DNA of 23,500 nt from Flemingiibacterium sp045644145 (GCA_045644145.1 JAZRGK010000081.1:1-23500); one strand, 5' to 3'. Counted from the first letter of the stretch, positions 1 through 6,913 are shown. Numbers and translations: made by a program. The notes: generated by a model from the sequence alone, not told the origin.

Positions 1-1
1 C

Positions 2-1129
2 AGACTCAATGCAGACGGAACTAGATTTAAGCCAAAATTCAAGGAAGATCCCGGTGGACAGTGGGTTCTTTGCTCCAGAAATGAAGACTGCATAAAGACA
101 ATGTCCGCCAACATCATAAAATGGATCGGAGAGAATCCTGCGATTGATGTTATAGCCCTCTGGCCCAAGGACGGCAGAGCAGATCAGTGTCAATGTGAGA
201 AATGCGCACCGTACACTAAGATGGAAAACTATATGTATTTCCTTAACAAGGTGGCAAAAAACGTAGGAAAGGTATATCCGCATATAAAATTTGATGTTCT
301 TCTCTATACAAACCTTTGGACATATCCCGAAGGAACAGAAATCGTAGAAAATACCTTCTTCGGCATGTCCACTTGGGCTGACTCCGGTCTTCGCTGCTGC
401 GGAAAAGCAGACGGCTCCTGCCTTGTTGACACTCATTTCACTGACACACTTTTGGAATGGCAGGCAAAAGGAGCAGACGTGGCGTTCTACGACTATTATA
501 TGGGAGTATTCGGCGGCCGTCAGAAGCTTATTCCTATGGCAGATGAGCTTCAGTCCATCTGGCGTTACTTCGTGAAGCATGACATCAAAGGTGCCGGCAC
601 ACAGCTTGAGTGCTTCCACATCTGGAATCATCTTTTAAATGTTTGCTCGTTCGGACGCACCGCATACAATACCGACCTTTCTCTTGAGGATAATCTCCAT
701 GTAATCTGCAAGCTCTTTGGCGAGGGCGCACAGTATATTGAAACGGTAATGGGATATTTCGAATGGAGAAACGACGGTCAGGCAAATATTTCGGCTGCAG
801 GCTTCTATCTTATGGAGCACATTGATAAGAACTACGCCTACGACCTCTACGAAAAGGCATTTGCGGCGGCAACTACCGAATGGGCGCGTAACAACATAAG
901 ACTCGTTCGTATGGCATTCCGCTATTCAGACATCGAAGCAGCAGATCCCGGAAGCCGTCAACCCTTCGCTTGGGTACTTCCTTATGAAGATCCCACCGGT
1001 GAGCTTGCTTACATGGCAGTAAATTACGACAGCTTCTTCCACAGCAAGACCGGTTACGGTATCGCTTTCCCCGTTGAAAATACCGACACAAAGGGGTTTG
1101 TTCCCGACAAGTGGTATTTGTTCGAATAA
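2..1129 (+). CDS. DUF4838-type glycoside-hydrolase-like protein, 3' part (5' end outside window)
   Basis: The reading frame is open to the left edge, so the first ATG at 101 is internal and the gene starts upstream. The visible part (about 375 residues) reads as a DUF4838-like region: a stretch resembling 'NPAIDVIALWPKDG' followed by a Cys-rich C-x-C-x2-C segment (CQCEKC, at 187-204) and then repeated aromatic/Trp motifs. DUF4838 proteins are large, often secreted or surface proteins related to family 67 alpha-glucuronidase-like TIM barrels and are associated with glycan breakdown; that role is inference from the family. The substrate cannot be told from this fragment, and the signal peptide would be off the window. 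Transcription ends at the strong hairpin directly after the stop codon. The gene runs against the expected fork direction of the left replichore, and nothing around it suggests a polysaccharide locus inside the window. Confidence 0.7.
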   Translation, partial: RLNADGTRFKPKFKEDPGGQWVLCSRNEDCIKTMSANIIKWIGENPAIDVIALWPKDGRADQCQCEKCAPYTKMENYMYFLNKVAKNVGKVYPHIKFDVLLYTNLWTYPEGTEIVENTFFGMSTWADSGLRCCGKADGSCLVDTHFTDTLLEWQAKGADVAFYDYYMGVFGGRQKLIPMADELQSIWRYFVKHDIKGAGTQLECFHIWNHLLNVCSFGRTAYNTDLSLEDNLHVICKLFGEGAQYIETVMGYFEWRNDGQANISAAGFYLMEHIDKNYAYDLYEKAFAAATTEWARNNIRLVRMAFRYSDIEAADPGSRQPFAWVLPYEDPTGELAYMAVNYDSFFHSKTGYGIAFPVENTDTKGFVPDKWYLFE

Positions 1130-1138
1130 TTCATATAA

Positions 1139-1170
1139 AAAAGTTCAGGATGCTTTCATCCTGAACTTTT
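1139..1170. terminator. Bidirectional intrinsic terminator
   Basis: Perfect 14-bp stem (AAAAGTTCAGGATG, loop CTTT, then the complement) with T-runs on both strands. It lies between two convergent genes, the DUF4838-like gene on the plus strand and the RNHCP gene on the minus strand, so it can serve both. Confidence 0.9.
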
Positions 1171-1173
1171 TTA

Positions 1174-1509
1174 TTACATCATACCTGCCCCCGCTGTAAG
1201 CTTTATAAGGAGATTTATGTCGTCCGGCTGGACCTTTGCCGGATATGCCGCCTTATTTCGCACCGTAGCACCGCATTTTTCGCATCGGTACACAATTATA
1301 TAGCCTTTCTTAGGGTCGGGAAGCACCTGCACGGGGCGAAGCGTACCAAGACATTCATTTGCACGGTCGCCGGGATTTATGTCAATATGAATGGAACACA
1401 GGCATTTTGGACAGTGATCACGGGAGGTAACACCAAGAGGCTTCACCTCAAATCCGCAATTTCTGCAGGTAAATCCGCAGTCATTTTTTTGAAATCTTTT
1501 TTCTTCCAT
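1174..1509 (-). CDS. RNHCP domain protein (zinc-ribbon-like)
   Basis: A 111-residue protein with the pattern of the RNHCP family (Pfam RNHCP). It has a first Cys pair (C-R-N-C at about 15-18), the name-giving motif as RDHCPKC at about 30-36, a conserved 'H.DI.PGDRA..C.G...P' block at about 41-60, and a second Cys pair (C-E-K-C at about 76-79). The spaced Cys pairs suggest one or two bound zinc ions. The function of the family is not established, so none is claimed. The ATG at 1507-1509 follows a GAGGAA ribosome binding site. The gene is a single unit ending at the shared terminator. Here the usual N of RNHCP is D, a conservative change. Confidence 0.85.
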   Translation of the reverse strand: MEEKRFQKNDCGFTCRNCGFEVKPLGVTSRDHCPKCLCSIHIDINPGDRANECLGTLRPVQVLPDPKKGYIIVYRCEKCGATVRNKAAYPAKVQPDDINLLIKLTAGAGMM

Positions 1510-1529
1510 ATGTGAATTCCTCGATTTTT

Positions 1530-1560
1530 TTGAATATTTTTTATTCCTTAGTGAAATAAT
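1530..1560 (+). promoter_or_regulatory. Possible promoter of the Ser-rich membrane protein gene
   Basis: TTGAAT at 1530-1535 and an extended -10-like TGaAATAAT at 1552-1560, separated by 19 bp, lie just upstream of the ribosome binding site AGAAAGGA (1576-1583). The spacer is longer than ideal, so this is a weak call. Confidence 0.3.
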
Positions 1561-1592
1561 AACCCCGAAGGATTCAGAAAGGAATATTTAAT

Positions 1593-2096
1593 ATGAAAAT
1601 GTCATTATTAAGGAAGCTCGCCCTTATTGCAGCTTCTTTTGCACTTATTTTCGCTGTACTTGCATTAAATGTGTCCGCTATGGGTGCATCAGGCGGTATT
1701 TCGAATAGCGGCGGTATATCTTCACGCAGTTCTGCACACAGTTCCCCATCAGATTCTAACGCCGCAGACAGCGGTCTTAACGGAGATAACCGCGCCGGCG
1801 GAAGTATGGGAAATAGCGGCAACATCGACAGCGGTACAGACGGTCATATAGACGAAAACTCGGGAACAGGCGAATTTGCCGACGAAAACACCACTCAGAA
1901 TAATACCTCAAAGGACACTTCCCGTGATACCTCAAAACACCCCATTGAATCCGCTGTAGACAATGTTGTAACCGATGCGGCAGGCGCTGTAGAAAATATG
2001 ACAGGTGGTATGAGCGTCTGGGGAATCATTATTGCCGTTGTTATTATTGCCGCTGTGGCTGCACTTCTTTTCGCTCTGTTTTCAAGGAAAAAGTAA
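1593..2096 (+). CDS. Secreted Ser/Gly/Asn-rich protein with C-terminal membrane anchor, unknown function
   Basis: A 167-residue protein with a tripartite layout. A signal peptide comes first (residues 1-29, basic start, hydrophobic core LALIAASFALIFAVLAL, then VSA as a likely cleavage site). Next is a low-complexity linker rich in Ser, Gly, Asn, Asp and Thr (about 30-135). Last is a transmembrane helix (about 142-163, Trp-Gly-Ile-rich then Val/Ala-rich) ending in the basic tail SRKK. This predicts an extracytoplasmic, disordered, probably O-glycosylatable or flexible stalk anchored at its C-terminus, with almost no cytoplasmic part. There is no LPxTG motif and no recognisable domain. The start is supported by AGAAAGGA nine bases upstream. 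It is monocistronic, with a perfect terminator after it. No function is assigned. Confidence 0.75.
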   Translation: MKMSLLRKLALIAASFALIFAVLALNVSAMGASGGISNSGGISSRSSAHSSPSDSNAADSGLNGDNRAGGSMGNSGNIDSGTDGHIDENSGTGEFADENTTQNNTSKDTSRDTSKHPIESAVDNVVTDAAGAVENMTGGMSVWGIIIAVVIIAAVAALLFALFSRKK

Positions 2097-2100
2097 TCGG

Positions 2101-2127
2101 ATAAGAGGCTGAATATCAGCCTCTTAT
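2101..2127. terminator. Bidirectional intrinsic terminator
   Basis: Perfect 12-bp stem ATAAGAGGCTGA / TCAGCCTCTTAT with a 3-nt loop, followed by TTATTTT on the plus strand. It sits immediately next to the mnmE stop codon and can end both the plus-strand gene and the minus-strand mnmE transcript. Confidence 0.85.
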
Positions 2128-3513
2128 TTATTTTCCCACACAAAATCTGTGGAAAATAGCATCTACTATTTCCTCGGTAACACGTCTTCCGTCAAGCTCC
2201 GACAGCTCCGTAAGAGCCGCTTCTATATCAAATCCTGCTGTATCGGCTGTACTTCCTGCTGAAAGCTCATTTACAGCACTGCGCACATATTCAAGGGTAC
2301 GGCTCACCGCCGCATTTTGTCTTGCATTTGTTATTACCGCGCTTGTGCTGTAATCTATCTCACCCTCGATGTACAAAGACTCCACTGCCTGCTTAAGAAG
2401 CCCAACACCGTTTGCAGTATCATCCTCGTTTGATGCGCACACAGTGATTTTATGGAGAAATCCGCACTTATCAAGGGCGGATGCATCGAATTTCACATCA
2501 AGGTCGCTTTTGTTAAGCACCGCTATTTTCGCGCAGTCAATCCCCGACAGTTTCTCTATAAGCGCGGCATCCTCAAAGTCAAGCTCACGGGAAAGGTCAA
2601 ACACCGCAAGAATAAGCTCCGCCGTGTCCATCATTTTCAGCGATTTCTCAACACCTATACGCTCCACCGCATCCTCGGACTCCCGTATACCTGCGGTATC
2701 GCACAAATGGAGCATTACTCGTCCGCACATTACGTTTTCTTCTATGGTATCCCTGGTCGTACCGGCTATCTCCGTCACAATAGCCCTCTCTCGTCCGAGA
2801 AAGCGGTTTAAAAGCGAGGATTTACCTGTATTGGGCTTTCCTGCTATAACTGTTTCTATCCCCTCGCAGACAGCTTTTCCTACACGATAGGACGATTTTA
2901 ACTCACAAAGCTCATTTTCGATTCCAATAAGCTCACTAAGAACCTCGCCGTCAGACAGCTCCGCAAGGTCCTCGTCAGGAAAATCCACATTTGCGTACAC
3001 GCCGGTTACTATGGTCTTAAGCTTCTCGTAAAGCTCATCAGACTTACGTTTTAGAATGCCGTTTTCATGGGATGCGGCAAGTGATATCTGTTCTTCACTT
3101 TTCGCATCAATAAGCATACCAACAGCTTCCGCCTGAGAAAGGGACAGTTTACCGTTTATAAATGCTCTTTTGGTAAATTCACCGGCACCGGCATGTCTTG
3201 CGCCTGCTTCAAATGACGCTTCGAGCACCTTTTCTGTTATTATGATTCCGCCGTGACAGCTTATCTCCACGGTATCCTCGCCGGTGTATGAATGAGGTGC
3301 TCTGAACACCGTGCACATTCCGTCATCAATACGCATGCCGCCCTTTATTATATCGCCGTACACGCACATATTAGACTTAATTTCGTTTATACTTTTTCCA
3401 TTCACGGGACGGAACATTTTATCTGCCACTTCCACGGCACAGTCGCCGGATATGCGTATGACGGCGATTCCCCCTCTGCCGTAAGCAGTTGAAACCGCGG
3501 CTATTGTATCCAT
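2128..3513 (-). CDS. mnmE: tRNA uridine-5-carboxymethylaminomethyl(34) synthesis GTPase MnmE
   Basis: MnmE (TrmE) works with MnmG to install the carboxymethylaminomethyl group on U34 of certain tRNAs, using GTP, a formyl-folate and FAD chemistry. The 461-residue length is normal. The N-terminal folate-binding domain opens with MDTIAAVSTAYGRGGIAVIR. The inserted G domain shows G1 GKPNTGKSS (225-233), G2 GTTRDT (251-256), G3 DTAG (272-275) and G4 NKSD (334-337). The C-terminus is FCVGK, the variant of the usual C[I/L/V]GK motif with the catalytically needed Cys at 458. The start is supported by AGAAAGGGG upstream. mnmE lies downstream of jag in the usual order, but an intrinsic terminator separates the two. 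The usual partner mnmG is not next to it. Confidence 0.97.
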   Translation of the reverse strand: MDTIAAVSTAYGRGGIAVIRISGDCAVEVADKMFRPVNGKSINEIKSNMCVYGDIIKGGMRIDDGMCTVFRAPHSYTGEDTVEISCHGGIIITEKVLEASFEAGARHAGAGEFTKRAFINGKLSLSQAEAVGMLIDAKSEEQISLAASHENGILKRKSDELYEKLKTIVTGVYANVDFPDEDLAELSDGEVLSELIGIENELCELKSSYRVGKAVCEGIETVIAGKPNTGKSSLLNRFLGRERAIVTEIAGTTRDTIEENVMCGRVMLHLCDTAGIRESEDAVERIGVEKSLKMMDTAELILAVFDLSRELDFEDAALIEKLSGIDCAKIAVLNKSDLDVKFDASALDKCGFLHKITVCASNEDDTANGVGLLKQAVESLYIEGEIDYSTSAVITNARQNAAVSRTLEYVRSAVNELSAGSTADTAGFDIEAALTELSELDGRRVTEEIVDAIFHRFCVGK

Positions 3514-3547
3514 GCTTTATGAATACCCCTTTCTACAGAAAATAAAG

Positions 3548-3576
3548 TTATCGCATCGGAATATCCGATGCGATAA
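3548..3576. terminator. Intrinsic terminator between jag and mnmE
   Basis: Perfect 13-bp stem TTATCGCATCGGA / TCCGATGCGATAA with a 3-nt loop. On the minus strand it is followed by CTTTATTTT and on the plus strand by TCTCTTTTT. It ends the rpmH-rnpA-yidD-yidC-jag operon, so mnmE needs read-through or a promoter that overlaps this region; I see no convincing one. Confidence 0.8.
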
Positions 3577-3587
3577 TCTCTTTTTGT

Positions 3588-4526
3588 TTAGTTCTCTGCA
3601 CCGCTTTCGGATGATGTATCGCCCAGAATACTGTTTATGTATTCATCGAAATCCTTGAATTTCTTCTGAGGCTCTCTGGTGGGCTTTTCTTTTGATCCGT
3701 ATGTGGAAATAAGGTCGGACAACTCTTCTGCTGACATTTTCTCACCGTCATCGTACATAGGAGCCGCCGGCTTCCTGTCATTCTTATGAGCAGATCTTGC
3801 ACCATCACGGCGTCTGTCAGAGCGCCTGTCGGAACGGCGTCCGGATCTTTCGCCCTTTCCATCGTTCTTGTGTGCAGGTACGCTGAAGCCTTCGCTCTCG
3901 AGATATATAACAACCCTGCGTCCGCTGTCAACGCCGATAGAATTGGTAGAAACGCCCTCAATACCCTGAACTTCTGAGTGGATTATACGACGTTCATAGG
4001 GTGACATAGGCTCAAGCATAACGCTCTTACCTGTTTTGGTTACTTTAGCCGCCATTCTGCGTGCAAGGGAACGAAGTGTTGCCTCGCGCTTTGCACGGTA
4101 ATTTTCAACATCTACTGTAATATGCACATAGTCACGGGATTCATCCTCCTCGCGCTTGTTTGCGGCAAGATTAGTCAGATACTGGAGTGCCTCAAGAGTA
4201 TCGCCGTGGTGACCTATGAGTACACCTGCTTCCTCTCCGGTTATAGTGATCTGTCTATCGCTTTTTTTGGTAGCGCTCATCTCAACATCGGCGTTTATCT
4301 CCATATTTGCAAGAAGGGTGTCAATAAACTCCCTCGCAATAGCTTCACCGGCAACATTTCTCTCAACTTTTATCTTAGCAGGAGTTGCGCCGAGTCCGAG
4401 GAATCCGGATTTTTCCTGCTCTATCACTTCATATGTGATTTCAGATACTTCACAGCCAAGCTCTTTTGCAGCCTGCTCAAGTGCAAGCTCCACAGTCTTA
4501 CCTGTGAACATTATTTCCTGTTTCAC
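3588..4526 (-). CDS. jag: RNA-binding protein Jag (KhpB/EloR), Jag-N + KH + R3H
   Basis: Jag (KhpB/EloR) is a cytoplasmic RNA-binding protein that pairs with KhpA and influences cell elongation and sporulation in relatives. I place the start at the GTG at 4524-4526. It follows GAAAGGA at proper spacing and gives MKQEIMFTGKTVEL, the typical family N-terminus; the same frame is open further upstream but would overlap yidC with an atypical basic extension. Domains: Jag-N about 1-56 (GFLGLG at 41-46), KH about 75-140 with the GxxG loop GHHG at 105-108, and R3H about 145-211 with R179-x3-H183. A further ~100-residue tail is unusual: an Arg/Asp-rich repeat (about 227-252, RRSDRRSDRRRDG) and an acidic end. 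Last gene of the rpmH operon, 43 bp after yidC. Confidence 0.93.
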   Translation of the reverse strand: MKQEIMFTGKTVELALEQAAKELGCEVSEITYEVIEQEKSGFLGLGATPAKIKVERNVAGEAIAREFIDTLLANMEINADVEMSATKKSDRQITITGEEAGVLIGHHGDTLEALQYLTNLAANKREEDESRDYVHITVDVENYRAKREATLRSLARRMAAKVTKTGKSVMLEPMSPYERRIIHSEVQGIEGVSTNSIGVDSGRRVVIYLESEGFSVPAHKNDGKGERSGRRSDRRSDRRRDGARSAHKNDRKPAAPMYDDGEKMSAEELSDLISTYGSKEKPTREPQKKFKDFDEYINSILGDTSSESGAEN

Positions 4527-4569
4527 AGTTTTACTTTCCTTTCGTCTTATTTTTTTACTCCTATGAGCG

Positions 4570-5715
4570 TTATTTTTCCTCATTCTCCGCGTTATTGGTA
4601 TCCTTAGATGCGCGGTCGCTTTCATCCTTGAGCTTCGGTGCATCTTTTTCGCTTACACCATCTTTAAGCTCAGGTTTGCCGTTTTCAGATTTTTCGCTTA
4701 CGGCAGGTTCGTCGTCCTCTTCGTCTATACGGTGGAGCGAACGTACCTGCTTCTTTTCCTTCTTTGGCTTGATATTAAGCTCCTTTTCGGCAGCTTTTAT
4801 ATCTTCTTCCGTACAGTGGGGAATCGGAATAGTTTTTGCAAGAATTATCTGCTGAATAGTGGTGAGGATATTTCTGAATATCCAGTAAAGTCCTACAGCC
4901 GCGGAAATGGTAAAGGTAATATAAACAGAAAGCGCGGGCATAGAATAAAGCATTATCTTCATTGAGGGATCATTCTGCTGTTCGGGATTGGGCTGATAGG
5001 TGAATTTGCGAGTAATAACCGTACTTGCAAGGGTTACAATAAGTGTAAACAGCGGAATAAGGAGCAGCCAACCTGCTTCTGTTCCGATAGATTTGAACGA
5101 GGGGATCTGAGAAAGATCCATAAAGTTACCCCAGAAGTTGAAGTTAGGAAGAACTTCTTCGGTTATAATCTCGCCGTTTTCGCCTATAAACTCAGCTCCG
5201 GTCTGCATCAGCTCACGCATTTTTGTAACAAGGTCAATCTCGCGAACCTTTTTGCCTGCCTCAAACATAGCCGCACCTTCAGCGGATGCAGAAGACATAA
5301 TTTCATAAACTTTTGCCTGAATTCCGCTTATAACATCTGCACTGAATCCGCAGATGTACTTAAGAGGGCTCACAACTACGTTATAGAGCGCGAAAAGTAT
5401 AGGCATCTGAATAAGGAGCGGCAGACATCCGCCCATGGGATTGTAGTTTTCTCTCTGATAAAGCTCCATGATCTCGCTCTGCATCTTCTGCTGAGTAGCT
5501 TTATCGTTGCGGCCCTTATATTTGTTTCTGATAGCCTGCTCTTTAGGTCTGAGGCGAGCTTGCTTTACAGAGTTTTTCTGTTGCTTTATACCAAAGGGCG
5601 AAAGCACTATCTGAAGAACAAGAGCAAAAAGAAGCAGTGCCATGGCATAGTTATTTGTAATATTATAGCATATCTTTATTATCCAGCCAAGACCTACGTT
5701 TATAAAATCAAACAT
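4570..5715 (-). CDS. yidC: Membrane protein insertase YidC (Oxa1/SpoIIIJ family)
   Basis: YidC inserts and folds proteins in the cytoplasmic membrane, alone or with SecYEG. The 381 residues show the 60-kDa inner membrane protein core: TM helix about 23-43, a cytoplasmic Lys/Arg-rich hairpin about 44-88 (KQARLRPKEQ), a TM segment about 97-118 (NPMGGCLPLLIQMPILFALY, a family hallmark), a periplasmic loop, TM helices near 215-235 and 257-300, and a long charged tail (about 310-381) rich in Lys, Glu and Asp that may contact ribosomes or nascent chains. There is no lipoprotein Cys, unlike Bacillus SpoIIIJ. The groove position usually occupied by Arg or Lys is Gln35 (FALVLQIVLSP), which would leave the groove uncharged at that point. 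Start supported by AGGAAAGGAA upstream. It sits between yidD and jag, 39 bp after yidD. Confidence 0.95.
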   Translation of the reverse strand: MFDFINVGLGWIIKICYNITNNYAMALLLFALVLQIVLSPFGIKQQKNSVKQARLRPKEQAIRNKYKGRNDKATQQKMQSEIMELYQRENYNPMGGCLPLLIQMPILFALYNVVVSPLKYICGFSADVISGIQAKVYEIMSSASAEGAAMFEAGKKVREIDLVTKMRELMQTGAEFIGENGEIITEEVLPNFNFWGNFMDLSQIPSFKSIGTEAGWLLLIPLFTLIVTLASTVITRKFTYQPNPEQQNDPSMKIMLYSMPALSVYITFTISAAVGLYWIFRNILTTIQQIILAKTIPIPHCTEEDIKAAEKELNIKPKKEKKQVRSLHRIDEEDDEPAVSEKSENGKPELKDGVSEKDAPKLKDESDRASKDTNNAENEEK

Positions 5716-5754
5716 TTTATTACTATTCCTTTCCTATATGATTGCACCTTTATC

Positions 5755-5979
5755 TTATTTTTTCTTTTTTTCAGGCACAGGATCATATCCTCCCTTTGAA
5801 AAAGGGTTGCATCTCAGTACACGCCATACAGTGAGTGCAAGTCCTACAAAAAATCCTCTCTTCTGAAACGCCTCAATTGCATACTGTGAGCATGTAGGAA
5901 CAAATCTGCAGCACGGAGCCTTAAGAGGGGATATGAATTTGCGGTATAATTTTACAAGTAGTATAGCTATATACTTCAT
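5755..5979 (-). CDS. yidD: Membrane protein insertion efficiency factor YidD
   Basis: YidD is a small membrane-associated protein that aids YidC-dependent insertion. The 74 residues match the family throughout: KLYRKFISPL near the N-terminus, the Cys-containing block CCRFVPTCSQY (about 23-33), and RCNPFSKGGYDPVP at the end, closed by a Lys tail. The ATG overlaps the rnpA stop codon as ATGA, so translation is probably coupled. The order rnpA-yidD-yidC is the standard one near bacterial origins. Confidence 0.96.
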   Translation of the reverse strand: MKYIAILLVKLYRKFISPLKAPCCRFVPTCSQYAIEAFQKRGFFVGLALTVWRVLRCNPFSKGGYDPVPEKKKK

Positions 5980-6353
5980 TGTACGTTCATTGAAAGCTTA
6001 CTGAAAGCTGCAGTAAGTTCGTTCTCAATATCGGTGGAACGGGATTTAAAAATACCGCCTCTTGCCACAATTACAATAAGAAACCCTCGTTTTATTGGAT
6101 TTTTCTTGTCGGCAAGTCTGTAACCCTCGCGGATTATACGCTTGGCGCGGTTTCTTACCACAGCACCGCCCAATTTCTTAGTAACAGTTATACCAACTCG
6201 GTTTATTTTTTCTTTTGTGGGATTAGCTTTTGCAAGCTTTTTTGCCGCGTAATCGGGAAGCACATATACGACAATACTGCGCCCCACATACTTTTTGCCC
6301 TTAGCATATGCTTTTGAGTAGAGATGATTTTCTCTTATTGCACGCAGCTTCAT
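5976..6353 (-). CDS. rnpA: Ribonuclease P protein component
   Basis: RnpA is the protein subunit of RNase P, which matures tRNA 5' ends together with the RNA subunit. I start it at the ATG at 6351-6353 (125 residues, MKLRAIRENHLYSKAY). A TTG two codons upstream is in frame, but the ribosome binding site AAAGG then lies too close (4 nt), whereas it is 10 nt from the ATG. The family signature is the Arg-rich helix VVRNRAKRIIREGYR (about 65-79), which holds the RNR motif that contacts RNase P RNA. The gene overlaps yidD by 4 bp. It follows rpmH after an intercistronic gap of about 200 bp that contains two hairpins, suggesting lower expression than rpmH, as known for E. coli. Confidence 0.95.
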   Translation of the reverse strand: MKLRAIRENHLYSKAYAKGKKYVGRSIVVYVLPDYAAKKLAKANPTKEKINRVGITVTKKLGGAVVRNRAKRIIREGYRLADKKNPIKRGFLIVIVARGGIFKSRSTDIENELTAAFSKLSMNVQ

Positions 6354-6412
6354 TATCAAAATACCTTTACTGAATCGGCAAAAAGCCGTATAATTTGATC
6401 ATGATACAATAA

Positions 6413-6455
6413 AAACCCCCGAAATACGGGTATTTCCCCACATCTTCGGCGGTTT
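6413..6455 (-). terminator. Candidate attenuator/terminator between rpmH and rnpA
   Basis: Read on the minus strand, AAACCGCCGAA can pair with TTCGGGGGTTT (one internal mismatch), enclosing a loop that can itself fold, and is followed by a run of five T. This would make a partial terminator that limits transcription into rnpA. The strength is inferred from base pairing only. Confidence 0.5.
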
Positions 6456-6486
6456 ACTGTTAGTAAATCTCAATGAGGCATACTTC

Positions 6487-6516
6487 AATACAACCCGGTA
6501 ATCGCCGGGTTGTATT
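6487..6516 (-). other. Stable intercistronic hairpin downstream of rpmH
   Basis: Perfect 12-bp stem AATACAACCCGG / CCGGGTTGTATT with a 6-nt loop, 36 bp past the rpmH stop. On the minus strand no T-run follows, so it is more likely a 3'-end stabiliser or RNase processing site for the abundant rpmH mRNA than a terminator. Confidence 0.6.
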
Positions 6517-6551
6517 TCTGTTTGCATCACATACATCGGCAAAACTCAATA

Positions 6552-6686
6552 TTAGTAAGTGAGTTTCTTTCTGCCCTTTGCACGTCTTCTCTTGAGTACC
6601 TTTCTTCCGTCAGCGGTCTTCATTCTCTTTCTGAAACCGTGCTCAACCTTTCTCTGACGCTTTTTAGGCTGGTAAGTTCTAAGCAT
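6552..6686 (-). CDS. rpmH: 50S ribosomal protein L34
   Basis: A 44-codon gene reading MLRTYQPKKRQRKVEHGFRK..., ending RRRAKGRKKLTY. This is bacterial L34: very basic, with the conserved TYQPKKR start, HGFRKRM and the RAKGRK(K)L end. L34 is a late-assembling protein of the large ribosomal subunit. The start is unmistakable: an exact AAGGAGGT lies 7 nt before the ATG. It is the first gene of the leftward operon, with its own consensus promoter at 6783-6812 and a roughly 90-nt leader. It is the usual marker of the left side of the origin. Confidence 0.98.
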   Translation of the reverse strand: MLRTYQPKKRQRKVEHGFRKRMKTADGRKVLKRRRAKGRKKLTY

Positions 6687-6716
6687 CCGTTGCACCTCCT
6701 TAACCTTAGGGAACTA

Positions 6717-6730
6717 TCACCTTTTGGTGA
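6717..6730 (-). other. Small hairpin in the rpmH leader
   Basis: TCACC-AAAA-GGTGA, a 5-bp stem with a 4-nt loop, lies in the transcribed leader about 30 nt before the rpmH start. It may affect leader folding. No known riboswitch or ribosomal leader motif was recognised. Confidence 0.35.
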
Positions 6731-6782
6731 ATATATGCTTCATTTTTGTGACTTGACACAAATTCGCACAATAGCACCTAAT

Positions 6783-6812
6783 ATTATACACAATAACGTA
6801 GGTGTTTGTCAA
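6783..6812 (-). promoter_or_regulatory. Promoter of the rpmH operon
   Basis: On the minus strand, -35 TTGACA (6807-6812) and -10 TATAAT (6783-6788) are both perfect consensus with an 18-bp spacer. This fits the strong expression expected for L34. The -10 box overlaps a perfect DnaA box (6784-6792). Confidence 0.9.
6784..6792 (+). promoter_or_regulatory. DnaA box TTATACACA over the rpmH -10 element
   Basis: Perfect match to the TTATNCACA DnaA-box consensus. It lies in the rpmH-dnaA gap and covers the rpmH -10 hexamer, so bound DnaA would block RNA polymerase there. In B. subtilis the gap upstream of dnaA is also a DnaA-box cluster; here I see one perfect copy and only poor others (such as TGTGTTAAA at 6873). 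Confidence 0.65.
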
Positions 6813-6870
6813 GAGCTTTTTTAAAAAAAGTTGTTTTTATTTAAAAAAATAACGGAATATACTCAATAAA
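6813..6870. other. A+T-rich tract in the rpmH-dnaA gap
   Basis: Within the 335-bp gap between rpmH and dnaA this stretch is almost pure A and T, with A-runs and T-runs of 5-7 bases. It carries no gene. It may bend the DNA, act as an upstream promoter element for both divergent promoters, or aid unwinding. The rest of the gap holds the two promoters, the rpmH leader and the dnaA leader (with a small hairpin GTCTT-TCTT-AAGAC near 6968-6981). Confidence 0.4.
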
Positions 6871-6884
6871 GTTGTGTTAAACCC

Positions 6885-6913
6885 TTGCAATTTTAATGAT
6901 TTTGTGATATAAT
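6885..6913 (+). promoter_or_regulatory. dnaA promoter
   Basis: -35 TTGCAA (6885-6890), 17-bp spacer, and an extended -10 TGaTATAAT (6905-6913, hexamer 6908-6913). Start of transcription is expected near 6920, giving a leader of about 100 nt before dnaA. It probably also serves dnaN and recF. Confidence 0.85.

Noticed and set aside
2369..2890. Plus-strand open frames within mnmE
   Set aside because: Antisense to the GTPase domain; Ser-rich translation is what the reverse of this codon use yields.
4527..4643. In-frame upstream extension of jag beginning at 4643
   Set aside because: It would overlap the yidC end, adds a basic stretch unlike the family and has no ribosome binding site, while the GTG at 4526 has one and gives the usual N-terminus.
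6715..6745. Minus-strand leader mini-ORF MKHIFTKR before rpmH, stop inside the leader hairpin
   Set aside because: No ribosome binding site before its ATG and no reason to expect a leader peptide for L34; an 8-codon frame occurs easily by chance.
6510..6824. Plus-strand open frame across rpmH and its promoter
   Set aside because: The minus strand here encodes L34 with an exact ribosome binding site and promoter; the plus frame is a by-product.
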